Positions 53,110 to 61,259 of a DNA stretch of 64,000 bases are shown here, one piece after another (position 1 is the stretch's first letter; every line of letters begins with the position of its first letter). This DNA comes from Pseudomonadota bacterium (GTDB lineage Bacteria; Myxococcota_A; Polyangia; GCA-2747355): positions 121,947 to 185,946 of the forward strand of contig JADJDT010000048.1 of NCBI GenBank assembly GCA_016702545.1. Reading direction: 5' to 3'. The notes beneath the pieces are model-generated. The model was not told the origin of the DNA and did no database searches. It worked only from the letters and a program-made list of their open reading frames with translations. The position numbers and the translations under genes were made by a program.

Positions 53110-54941
53110 GCACCCTGTCTGACCCCCGCGACCCGATCACTTGCCAAGTGCCAGCGCTTCCGCCGGCGCCGCGCCGCAGACCGCGGCGGGACCACGCCGG
53201 CCTGCTGCTGGCGCTCAGCGCCTGCCTCGCCGTCGAAGGGAGAGCGCACGCGCGTGCCGACGCCTCGGCCACCGACGCGGTGGCGACCCACGCGGTGGCC
53301 ACCCAAGCCCCCGCCGTGGTCACGGCCCAGCAGGGCGTCGTCGCCACCGATCACCCGCTGGCCTCGGCCGCCGGCCTCGAGCTGCTGCGCGCCGGGGGCA
53401 ATGCGATCGACGCGGCCTGCGCGGCGATGTTCGCGCTCGGCATCGTCAATCCCTCCGGCAGCGGCCTCGGCGGCGGCGGCCTGCTGCTGATTCGGCCCGC
53501 GGCGGCTGCCGCGCCGATCGCGCTCGACTTCCGCGAGACCGCGCCGCGCGCCGCGACGCGCGAGATGTTCACGCGCGCCGGGGTCGCGCGCGACGCCAGC
53601 GCCGTAGGGGGCCTGGCGGTGGCCGTTCCGGGGGAGGTGCAGGGTTGCGCCACCGCGCTGGCGCGCTTCGGCCGGCTCGGCCTGCGGCGGGTGCTGCAAC
53701 CAGCCATTCGCCTCGCCCGCCGCGGCTTCGCCGTCGGTCCCTACCTGGCCCTGCTGTTGCCGCGCGCACGACAGGACCTGCAGCGCAGCCCGTCCCTCGC
53801 GCGCACCTACCTCCCAGGGGGTGCACCGCTGCGCGCCGGCCAGTGGCTCCGCCGCCCGCGCCTCGCCGCTGCGCTGGAGGCGATCGCGCGCCAGGGGCCG
53901 CGCGTCTTCTACCGCGGGTGGATCGCGCGCGACCTGGTGGCCAGCGCGCGCCGGGCGGGCGGCGTGCTCGATGCCACAGATCTGGCGCGCTATCAGCCCG
54001 TCTGGCGCACCAGCCTGAGCACGAGCTTCGGCCCCTTCAGGGTCTTCGGCTTCCCGCCGCCCTCCTCCGGAGGGATCGCGCTGCTCGAGGCGCTCAACGT
54101 GCTGCAGCGCCGCGACCTGCGCCGCCTGGGGCACAACTCGGCCGCCTACCTGCACCTGCTGGCGGAGACGCTGAAGCACGTCTTCGCCGATCGCGCGCGC
54201 CTGCTCGGCGACAGCGACTTCGTCGCCGTGCCGGTCGAGCGCTTGCTCGCCCCCGCGTACGCCGCACAGCTCGACCAGCGCATCGGCGCCCACGTGCTGC
54301 TGAGCGCCAGCTACGGGCTCTCGGGCGCGACCCCGCGCGCGCCGAGCGGCGATCGCGGAGGCACCAGTCACCTCAGCGTGGTCGATGGTCAGGGCATGGC
54401 GGTCGCGCTGACCACGAGCATCAACACCGGCTTCGGCTCCTTCGTCGTCGGCGCGCGCTCGGAGATCCTGCTCAACAACACGATGGACGACTTCGCCGCG
54501 CGACCGGGCGAGCAGAACGCCTTCGGCCTGCTGCAGAGCGAGGCCAATGCGATCGCCCCGGGCAAACGCCCGCTCTCCAGCATGTCGCCCACGATCGTGA
54601 CCCGCGACGGCCGCGTCGTCGCCGTGCTGGGCGGCTCGGGCGGCCCCACGATCATCACCGCCACACTGCAGGTGCTGCTCAACGTGCTGGCCTTCGAGCT
54701 GAGCGCCGGCGAGGCCCTCCGGCGCCCACGCATCCACCACCAGTGGCTGCCGAGCGAGCTCGCCCTCGAGGCCGAGATCCCTGCCGCGGTCGGCGCCGAG
54801 CTCAAGGCGCGCGGCCACCGCCTGCGCACGATTCGCCGCCCGCCCGAGCCCTACACCGCCGTCCAGCTCGTGACCGTCGCGGGCCCGACGCTGCAGGGCG
54901 CCTCGGACCCGCGGAAGTACGGCGCACCGGCCGGCTTCTAA
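53106..54941 (+). CDS. ggt: Gamma-glutamyltransferase
   Basis: A 611-residue exported enzyme of glutathione and gamma-glutamyl peptide metabolism. An N-terminal signal region (GLLLALSACLAVEGRAHA) includes a possible lipobox LSAC. The precursor self-cleaves at Thr in RGGTSHLSVVDG (about residue 420), whose neighbourhood is conserved. GSGLGGGGLLLI and SSMSPTIVTRDGRVVAVLGGSGGP are the binding and glycine loops of the family. It is coupled to the methyltransferase gene by an ATGA overlap. Confidence 0.93.
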   Translation: MSTLSDPRDPITCQVPALPPAPRRRPRRDHAGLLLALSACLAVEGRAHARADASATDAVATHAVATQAPAVVTAQQGVVATDHPLASAAGLELLRAGGNAIDAACAAMFALGIVNPSGSGLGGGGLLLIRPAAAAAPIALDFRETAPRAATREMFTRAGVARDASAVGGLAVAVPGEVQGCATALARFGRLGLRRVLQPAIRLARRGFAVGPYLALLLPRARQDLQRSPSLARTYLPGGAPLRAGQWLRRPRLAAALEAIARQGPRVFYRGWIARDLVASARRAGGVLDATDLARYQPVWRTSLSTSFGPFRVFGFPPPSSGGIALLEALNVLQRRDLRRLGHNSAAYLHLLAETLKHVFADRARLLGDSDFVAVPVERLLAPAYAAQLDQRIGAHVLLSASYGLSGATPRAPSGDRGGTSHLSVVDGQGMAVALTTSINTGFGSFVVGARSEILLNNTMDDFAARPGEQNAFGLLQSEANAIAPGKRPLSSMSPTIVTRDGRVVAVLGGSGGPTIITATLQVLLNVLAFELSAGEALRRPRIHHQWLPSELALEAEIPAAVGAELKARGHRLRTIRRPPEPYTAVQLVTVAGPTLQGASDPRKYGAPAGF

Positions 54942-55018
54942 CCCCACCGCTCACCTGAGTCGATCCATCCCGTCAGGCTGCGTCGCTCGCTCCGGTGCGT
55001 GCCCACGGCACTACAACA

Positions 55019-55612
55019 TCACCGTGGGTCGAGCAGGGCCAGGAAGCGCCGCAGCATCTGATAGGTGAGGCCCCAGATCACCTGTGCGCCGACGCGGATG
55101 CCGGGCAGCACGTGCTCGCGGCCCTCGTAGTGCACGCGTCGCGTAGTGGCGGCCATGGGGTCGCAGAGCGCGGTCAGCGCGACCCAATACAAGGCCTGGA
55201 CCTCGTGGTTGGGGCGCGGGTCGACGGGCTCGGTGAGCTCGAAGACGTAGGGCGCGATGATCAAGGGTACGCGCCGCCCTCGCGCCGTGGCGCCCACCTC
55301 GTCGAGCGCACCGAGCAGCCGACCGGAGCGACCCAGGTCCACGGCCACCTCCTCGCGCACCTCGCGCTCGGCGGCCTGCAGCGCATGCGCCTCCCCCGGA
55401 TCGACGCGTCCGCCCGGCAGCGCCATGTGACCCGACCAGGGGTCCTCGGGGTGCTCGGCGCGGTGGATCAGCAAGAGCTCGCAGTCGTCGGGCCCTGCGG
55501 GGCGCAGCAGCAGGGCCACGGCCGCGCGTGCCACCGCCTGGTCCGGCAGCGCGACCGCGCGATGGTCGGCGAGGGCCCGCCGCACGGGCGCAATACCCAA
55601 AGCCTTGGGCAT
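55019..55612 (-). CDS. NUDIX hydrolase, CoA pyrophosphatase-like
   Basis: A 197-residue enzyme starting at ATG 55612 (MPKALGIAPVRRAL). The Nudix box ALPGGRVDPGEAHALQAAER continues into EVREEVAVDL, and before it is LLIHRAEHPEDPWSGHMALPGG. HRAxxPxDPWSGHMALPGGR is characteristic of the CoA-pyrophosphatase (NudL/YeaB) subfamily, which cleaves CoA or related metabolites. A start further upstream is possible but overlaps the redoxin gene. It lies 20 bases from the upstream redoxin gene on the same strand. Confidence 0.88.
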   Translation of the reverse strand: MPKALGIAPVRRALADHRAVALPDQAVARAAVALLLRPAGPDDCELLLIHRAEHPEDPWSGHMALPGGRVDPGEAHALQAAEREVREEVAVDLGRSGRLLGALDEVGATARGRRVPLIIAPYVFELTEPVDPRPNHEVQALYWVALTALCDPMAATTRRVHYEGREHVLPGIRVGAQVIWGLTYQMLRRFLALLDPR

Positions 55613-55632
55613 CGGTCGCTCGATGGCCCAGG

Positions 55633-56205
<573 letters not shown>

Positions 56206-56346
56206 GGGGGCCTCCTGCGGTGAGCGCAGAGGCTACCACGCGGCCTTTGCAGCGCCAGCCGCGTCGGAGGCTGACGCTCGATCGACCGCTGACACTCACT
56301 CGGGCGCGGCTGCGCTGTGGTAGCCTGACCCTGGCTGCCCAACCCC

Positions 56347-57441
56347 ATGCGTGAGCTCTTCGACGAGGCCCTGGCTCCGCGCACGACCTTCGGGTTGGGC
56401 GGGCGGGCGCGCCGGCTGTTGGAGCTGGAGCACGAGCATGAGGTCGCCAGCGCGGTGCGCGAGCTGCGCCGCGCGCGCACACCCTGGGTCGTGCTCGGGG
56501 GCGGCAGCAACGTGCTGGTGGCGGACGAGGGCTTCGCCGGCTGCGTCGTGCAGCCGCTGCTGCGGGGCATCGCACGACGCGCGGCGTCCGGCGAGCCGGA
56601 GTCGGTCGAGATCTGGGCGGCAGCGGGCGAGCCCTGGAGCGCTTTGGTCGCCGACTGCGTCGCGGAGGGCCTGGCCGGCCTAGAGTGCCTGGGCGGCATC
56701 CCCGGCTGGGTCGGCGCTACGCCGATCCAGAACGTCGGCGCCTATGGCCAGCAGGTGAGCGATACGTTGACGCGCATCCGCGTCTACGACGCGGCCACCG
56801 ATTGCATCGATGAGCTCCCGGCCAGCGCCTGCGCGCTGCGCTACCGCCACAGCCTGTTCAAGGACGCAGCCCCCGGACGCTACGTGATCCTGGGCGTGGG
56901 CTTCCGCCTGAGCCGGAAAACCGCGGCGCGGCCGACGCACGGCGAGCTGCGCGCCCGGCTCGAGGCGGCGGGCGAGGCGACACCGACGCCACGGGTGATC
57001 CACGAGGCTGTGCTGTCGCTGCGACGGGCCAAGGGCATGGTGCTCGACGCGCACGACCCCGAGACCCGCAGCGCGGGCTCGTTCTTCCTCAATCCGCAGC
57101 TGCCCGCCGCGGAGGCCGAGGCCGTGCTGCAGCGCGCTGCGGCAGAGGACCCGCGGGTGGGGCGACCGACCCTGCCCCATCAGCGGCTCGACGACGGCCG
57201 CATCAAGCTGGCGGCCGCCTGGCTGATCGAGCAGGCCGGCTTCGGCAAGGGCTTCGGCGGCACCGCGGTCGGGGTCTCGCGCAAGCATGCGCTGGCGATC
57301 GTCCACCGCGGTGGTGGCAGCGCCCGGGCCGTCCTCGAGCTGGCGACCCAGATTCGCCGCGGGGTCCACGCCCGCTTCGGCGTCTGGCTCGATCCGGAGC
57401 CGCTGCTGCTCGGCTTCGGCGAGCACCCCTGGGTTGTTTGA
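56347..57441 (+). CDS. murB: UDP-N-acetylenolpyruvoylglucosamine reductase
   Basis: An FAD-dependent enzyme that makes UDP-MurNAc in peptidoglycan synthesis. It has 364 residues with TTFGLGGRA-like start, WVVLGGGSNVLVADEGF (FAD), LECLGGIPGWVGATPIQNVGAYGQ, and AGSFFLNPQLPAAEA with the catalytic Ser. The C-terminal extension (HQRLDDGRIKLAAAWLIEQAG to VHRGGG) is that of type I MurB. The start is ATG 56347. A palindromic element follows 23 bases after the stop codon. Confidence 0.96.
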   Translation: MRELFDEALAPRTTFGLGGRARRLLELEHEHEVASAVRELRRARTPWVVLGGGSNVLVADEGFAGCVVQPLLRGIARRAASGEPESVEIWAAAGEPWSALVADCVAEGLAGLECLGGIPGWVGATPIQNVGAYGQQVSDTLTRIRVYDAATDCIDELPASACALRYRHSLFKDAAPGRYVILGVGFRLSRKTAARPTHGELRARLEAAGEATPTPRVIHEAVLSLRRAKGMVLDAHDPETRSAGSFFLNPQLPAAEAEAVLQRAAAEDPRVGRPTLPHQRLDDGRIKLAAAWLIEQAGFGKGFGGTAVGVSRKHALAIVHRGGGSARAVLELATQIRRGVHARFGVWLDPEPLLLGFGEHPWVV

Positions 57442-57464
57442 GGTGAGCCGGGCGACACCGCGTC

Positions 57465-57660
57465 ACGAGGTGTCCAGAAATCGTCGCGAGCAGGCCCGAG
57501 CGCAAGGCGCCGCGCTGCCAGCCTGGCGACAGCCAGGCGCCGCCCGCCGAGCCGCAGGCGAGGGGTTCACCGAAGCGGAACGTACGGGCTGGTACGTGAG
57601 CATCGGAGCGGAGCGGTAACGCAGCGGTCGGGCCGCGCAGCAGATTTCTGGACACCTCGT
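57465..57660 (+). repeat. Long palindromic element, copy 5 (type A core, expanded), between convergent genes
   Basis: ACGAGGTGTCCAGAAATC and its exact complement GATTTCTGGACACCTCGT form an 18-bp perfect outer stem; pairing continues through GGCCCGA / TCGGGCC. GAGCGCAAGGCGC follows, then an extra insert with its own hairpin (CCAGCCTGGC-GACA-GCCAGGCG style), then the shared GCGGAACGTACGGGCTGGTA core and GGTAACGCAGCGGTCGGG. It fills the gap between murB and the convergent SDR gene and touches that gene's TGA stop (57662-57660). Confidence 0.92.
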
Positions 57661-58421
57661 CAGAAGTCGACGCGACGCATCACGTGCCGCGGCAGCGCGC
57701 GGATCACGCCCATCACGGCACGCCAGGCCCCGGGCGCGTAGACCAGCGGCTCGCCCCGGTCGATGGCGCGCAGCACACGCCGCGCCACGTCCTCGGGCTC
57801 GCCAGCGAAGGGCGGCGCCTTGAGTCCGGCGGTCATCCCCGTGTGGACGAAGCCGGGTTTGACGCAGATGGTGCGCAGACCCTGCGCGCGGTACTTGTGG
57901 TCGAGACTCTCGAGGTAGTGCGAGAGACCGGCCTTGGCTGCGCCGTAGAGCGCGACCGGCTTGCGGCCACGATCGCCCGCGACCGAGCTGAAGACGCAAA
58001 GCGTGCCACCGCCCTGCGCGAGCAGCCGCTTGCGGGCCTCCTCGCAGAAGAGCAGGGTGTTGGTGAAGTCCACGGCCAGCAGGCGTGCCGTGAGCGCGGG
58101 GTCGTGCTCCAGCACCTCCTGCGGCGCGAAGATGCCGGCGCTGACGACCACCAGCTCCAGCCGCCCGAGTACGCGCGCGGCCTCGTCGAGCGCCGACGCG
58201 AAGGTCGCCGGTTGCTCGAGGTCACAGAGCGCGGTACCGGCCACCGCCTGCGCGCCGTGCGCCTGGAGGTCGGCCGCGCTGCGTGCGAGGTCTTCGGCGT
58301 GGCGACCGAGCAAGCAGAGGACCTCGCCGCGCTCGGCCAACAGGCGCGCCAGCGCACGCCCCATGCCACGCGTGGCGCCGAGAAAGACGACCTTGCGGCT
58401 CGCGACCGGCTGCGGGTTCAT
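57660..58421 (-). CDS. SDR oxidoreductase, DprE2-like
   Basis: A 253-residue short-chain dehydrogenase with FLGATRGMG cofactor loop, VVVSAGIF, VFSSVAGDRGRKPVALYGAAK (Ser, Tyr, Lys) and VKPGFVHTGMTAGLKAPPF. The SSVAGDRGRKP and PGFVxTxMTxGLKxPPF segments are those of DprE2, the NADH-dependent keto-reductase that completes the epimerisation of decaprenylphosphoryl ribose to arabinose. Its start overlaps the DprE1-like stop by four bases. The lipid carrier in this organism may not be decaprenyl; that point is unknown. Confidence 0.85.
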   Translation of the reverse strand: MNPQPVASRKVVFLGATRGMGRALARLLAERGEVLCLLGRHAEDLARSAADLQAHGAQAVAGTALCDLEQPATFASALDEAARVLGRLELVVVSAGIFAPQEVLEHDPALTARLLAVDFTNTLLFCEEARKRLLAQGGGTLCVFSSVAGDRGRKPVALYGAAKAGLSHYLESLDHKYRAQGLRTICVKPGFVHTGMTAGLKAPPFAGEPEDVARRVLRAIDRGEPLVYAPGAWRAVMGVIRALPRHVMRRVDF

Positions 58422-59764
58422 GGCGGGTCTCCGAACAGGCGCACCGACAGCGCGCTGCGTAGGCGCAGCTCGGGGTCCCAGCGCCGGCGGACCGCCAGCC
58501 AGGCCTCGAGCCGCCGCTCCATCGCGCGGAAGTGGTCGGCACGGGTGAAGGCGTCCTTGGCCAGATAGATGCGCCCACCCTCGGCGATGACCAGCTCGTT
58601 GAGCGTATCGACGAGCTGCTGCGTATCGTCGCGCACCGCGATGTCGAGCGCGATCGAGATCCCGGGCATCGGGAAGGAGAGCAGGCCCTGGCCCTGCTCG
58701 CCGCAGTCCTTGATCACGCAGAGGAAGGACGCGCCGCCGCGCGCGCTCAGCAACTCGAGGAAGCGCCGGGCCGCTCCCCGACCGGCGCGGCGCGGCAGCA
58801 CGCACTGGTACTGGGTGAAGCCACGCCGGCCATAGATGCGGTTCCAGCGCAGGACCGCGTCGAGCGGGTGAAAGAAGCTCTCCGGGTGGACCAGGCCCTG
58901 CTTGCGCCGCGGCTGGTGCGACCAATAGTAGACCTCGTTGAAGGCCTGCACGGTCGGGCGACTGAGCGCCCAGCTCGGCAGCTCGAAGGGCACGGTCAGC
59001 TTGTGCTTGGGTGCCGGAGCGGCGGGGGGCGCCTCGTGCGCCTCGGCCCAGCGACCGCAGAGCAGCACTCCGCGACCGAGGTTGCGACCGCGCGAGAGGC
59101 AGTCGATCCAGCCGACGGTGTAGGGCCAGCGCTGCGCCGCCTGCTCGAGCGCCTCGACATAGGCGTCGATGTTTGGCACGCGCTCGCTCTCCTGCCAGAT
59201 CCAGGGCGAAGGGATGCGCTGGAGCGAGAGCTCGACCTCGAGGATGTGGCCGGTCAGACCCATGCCCCCGACGGTGGCCCAGAACAGGTCCTCGTGCTCG
59301 GTCGGTGAGCATTCGAGGATGCGACCGTCGGCCACGCGCATCCGCAGGCGCTGGACGTGGCGCCCGAAGCTGCCTGCGCGGTGATGGCTCTTGTCGTGGA
59401 CGTCGGCGGCGACCATGCCGCCGAGCGTGATGAACTGTGTCCCCGGCAGCGTCGGCGAGCACCAGCGGCGGGGCAGCAGGAGCTGATTGATGGCGCCCAA
59501 GGATAGGCCCGCCTCGGCCCGCAGGCGGCCGGTCGCCTCGTCGAAGGAGAGGATGCGGTCCGCGAGCGGCGTAGCGGCCACCTCGCGCCGCGAGGGCGGC
59601 GGCAGCGAGGCATCGCCGTAGGAGCGCCCGAGGCCGCGCGTCAACACGGCCTGCTCGGTCAAGGGCTCGAGCGCCTCCGAAAGCAGCTCGCGCCCGGGCA
59701 CGCTGAGGCGACCCCAGCCGGCAATCCGCGACTCCTGCGCCGCACGCATCCCCCGCCTCAGCAT
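58418..59764 (-). CDS. FAD-binding oxidoreductase, DprE1-like
   Basis: A flavoprotein of about 448 residues that resembles the oxidase half of decaprenylphosphoryl-ribose 2'-epimerase. SRIAGWGRLS, LTRGLGRSYGD, LPGTQFITLGGMVAADVHDK, SHHRAGSFGRHV and FWATVGGMGLTG correspond to the DprE1 FAD-linkage and binding segments. The start ATG 59764 follows GAGGGTGGG; ATG 59749 with GAGGCGGGG is an alternative. It is coupled to the DprE2-like gene. Pathway assignment comes from pair conservation and motifs, not from a seen arabinan biosynthesis cluster. Confidence 0.85.
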   Translation of the reverse strand: MLRRGMRAAQESRIAGWGRLSVPGRELLSEALEPLTEQAVLTRGLGRSYGDASLPPPSRREVAATPLADRILSFDEATGRLRAEAGLSLGAINQLLLPRRWCSPTLPGTQFITLGGMVAADVHDKSHHRAGSFGRHVQRLRMRVADGRILECSPTEHEDLFWATVGGMGLTGHILEVELSLQRIPSPWIWQESERVPNIDAYVEALEQAAQRWPYTVGWIDCLSRGRNLGRGVLLCGRWAEAHEAPPAAPAPKHKLTVPFELPSWALSRPTVQAFNEVYYWSHQPRRKQGLVHPESFFHPLDAVLRWNRIYGRRGFTQYQCVLPRRAGRGAARRFLELLSARGGASFLCVIKDCGEQGQGLLSFPMPGISIALDIAVRDDTQQLVDTLNELVIAEGGRIYLAKDAFTRADHFRAMERRLEAWLAVRRRWDPELRLRSALSVRLFGDPP

Positions 59765-59937
59765 CGCACTACGCCCACCCTCGACGCGCAGTCTGCATGG
59801 CGGCCCGGCTCGGGTCAATCGACAAGCAGGTTTTACAGCGCATTCAGCATGTATCTCAAGGCACTATGGCGCCATGGATAGATATCGGCTACCCTGGGGG
59901 TCGATCCCCGGCTCACCCCTCCGCTGGAGCAACCCAA

Positions 59938-61136
59938 TTGCCCCTTCGCGTCCCCACGCTCCTTGCGGTGTTGTCGCTGGCCGGCTGCGTGCGCTTTGGC
60001 TTTGACGCGCGCCCCTCGCCCGTCGCCGACGCGGAGGCGCGACCCGATGACGCTGTGGCGCGGGGCGACGGGCGCCACGGCGCCGTGGGGACGCGCGCCC
60101 CACGGCCGACGCCGAGGGGGGGACGCGGCCCACACGCCTGCGCTTCGCGATGATCGTGCAGGGTCAGGTCGCGAGCTTCCTCGAGCTGCTCGACCTCGAC
60201 CTCGACGCGCCCGCGGCCACCAGCGTGAGCAAGGCCGGCAGCGCGCTGCGCCTCGACGCCATCAGCGGCAATATGGCCCGGAGCCTGACCGTCTGGGGCG
60301 ATACGCTGCTGGTGGGCTCGGGGGCCGCGCACGCCGAGCGCGTCGGCCTCGACCCGCTCCGGTCCCTCGGCCCGGTGACCTTCGACAGCTCGAGCACGCC
60401 CGTCCTCGAGGATCGCGTCGACAACCTCCACGGCCTCTGCACAGTGGCCGGGCGCGTGATCGGCGGCGAGTTCGGCGGCTGGCAGGCCGGCAATGCCGTC
60501 GGCGCCTTCGTCGAAGCGGGCGCATCGACCTTCCGCTTCGCTACCCCCCTCTACCGCACCACCACCGCCGAGGGTGGCTCGCTCTCCGAGTGCGCGGGCA
60601 CCGCCACCGACCTCTACCTCGCCGACTACGGCGCCTCCGACGACACCACGGGCACCGTCGTGCAGCTCAGCGGCTCCGACTGGAACTTCGTCGCGGCGCA
60701 CCGCTTCGACCCGACCGCGTTCCAGGGCGCCGCCACGACGCCGATCTACAGCATCGTGCTGCACACCAACGGCTCGCTCTACCTCTTCCCGCAGCGCCGC
60801 TACGGCAGCCAGCTTCGTACCGTCGTGCGCTGCCCCGCCGCCGACATCTCGGCTGCGAACTGCGTCGCGCTCGGGCTGTTGCCACCCGATGCGGGCGGGG
60901 GCGGCGACGTGCCCGACGGACTCCAGGGAGCAGCTCAGATCCCCGGCCGGGACGACATGCTCTTCTCCACGAACCGCCAGCTCTACCGCTACAACCTGGC
61001 CGACAACACCGTCACCCCACTGCTGGATCTGATCCGCACCTTCGACGATCTGGTCACCGCGAGCAGCACCCGCGACACCATCGAAACACTGCGACACATC
61101 GTCTTCCTGCCTGGGCCTCCCGCGCCCAAGCCCTGA
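59938..61136 (+). CDS. Lipoprotein of unknown function, frameshifted
   Basis: TTG 59938 after TGGAGC opens a lipoprotein signal (PTLLAVLSLAGC). The first frame runs into an Arg/Pro-rich stretch and stops at 60153. The main domain is in another frame from TRLRFAMIVQGQVASFLELL to the stop at 61136. Adding one G to the seven-G run at 60116-60122 joins the two into a protein of about 399 residues. The mature part is beta-rich with repeated Leu/Asp/Thr segments (RVIGGEFGGWQAGN, SIVLHTNGSLYLFPQRRYG), perhaps a beta-propeller-like fold. No family recognised; the style fits Myxococcota surface lipoproteins. Confidence 0.65.
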
Positions 61137-61259
61137 CACTCGCTCCACGACCCCAGGCCCGTCGTCGAGCATAGCGCCATCTTTGTCTGTAGTCTCTGTT
61201 ACATTCGCCATTGCTCTTTTTTACTCTTCGGCGCATTATTTATCTGCCGAGGTGAATGC

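Noticed and set aside
58422..59462. Upstream part of the DprE2-like frame running to 59462
   Set aside because: It lies out of frame inside the DprE1-like gene; the true start is the ATG at 58421 overlapping that gene's stop.
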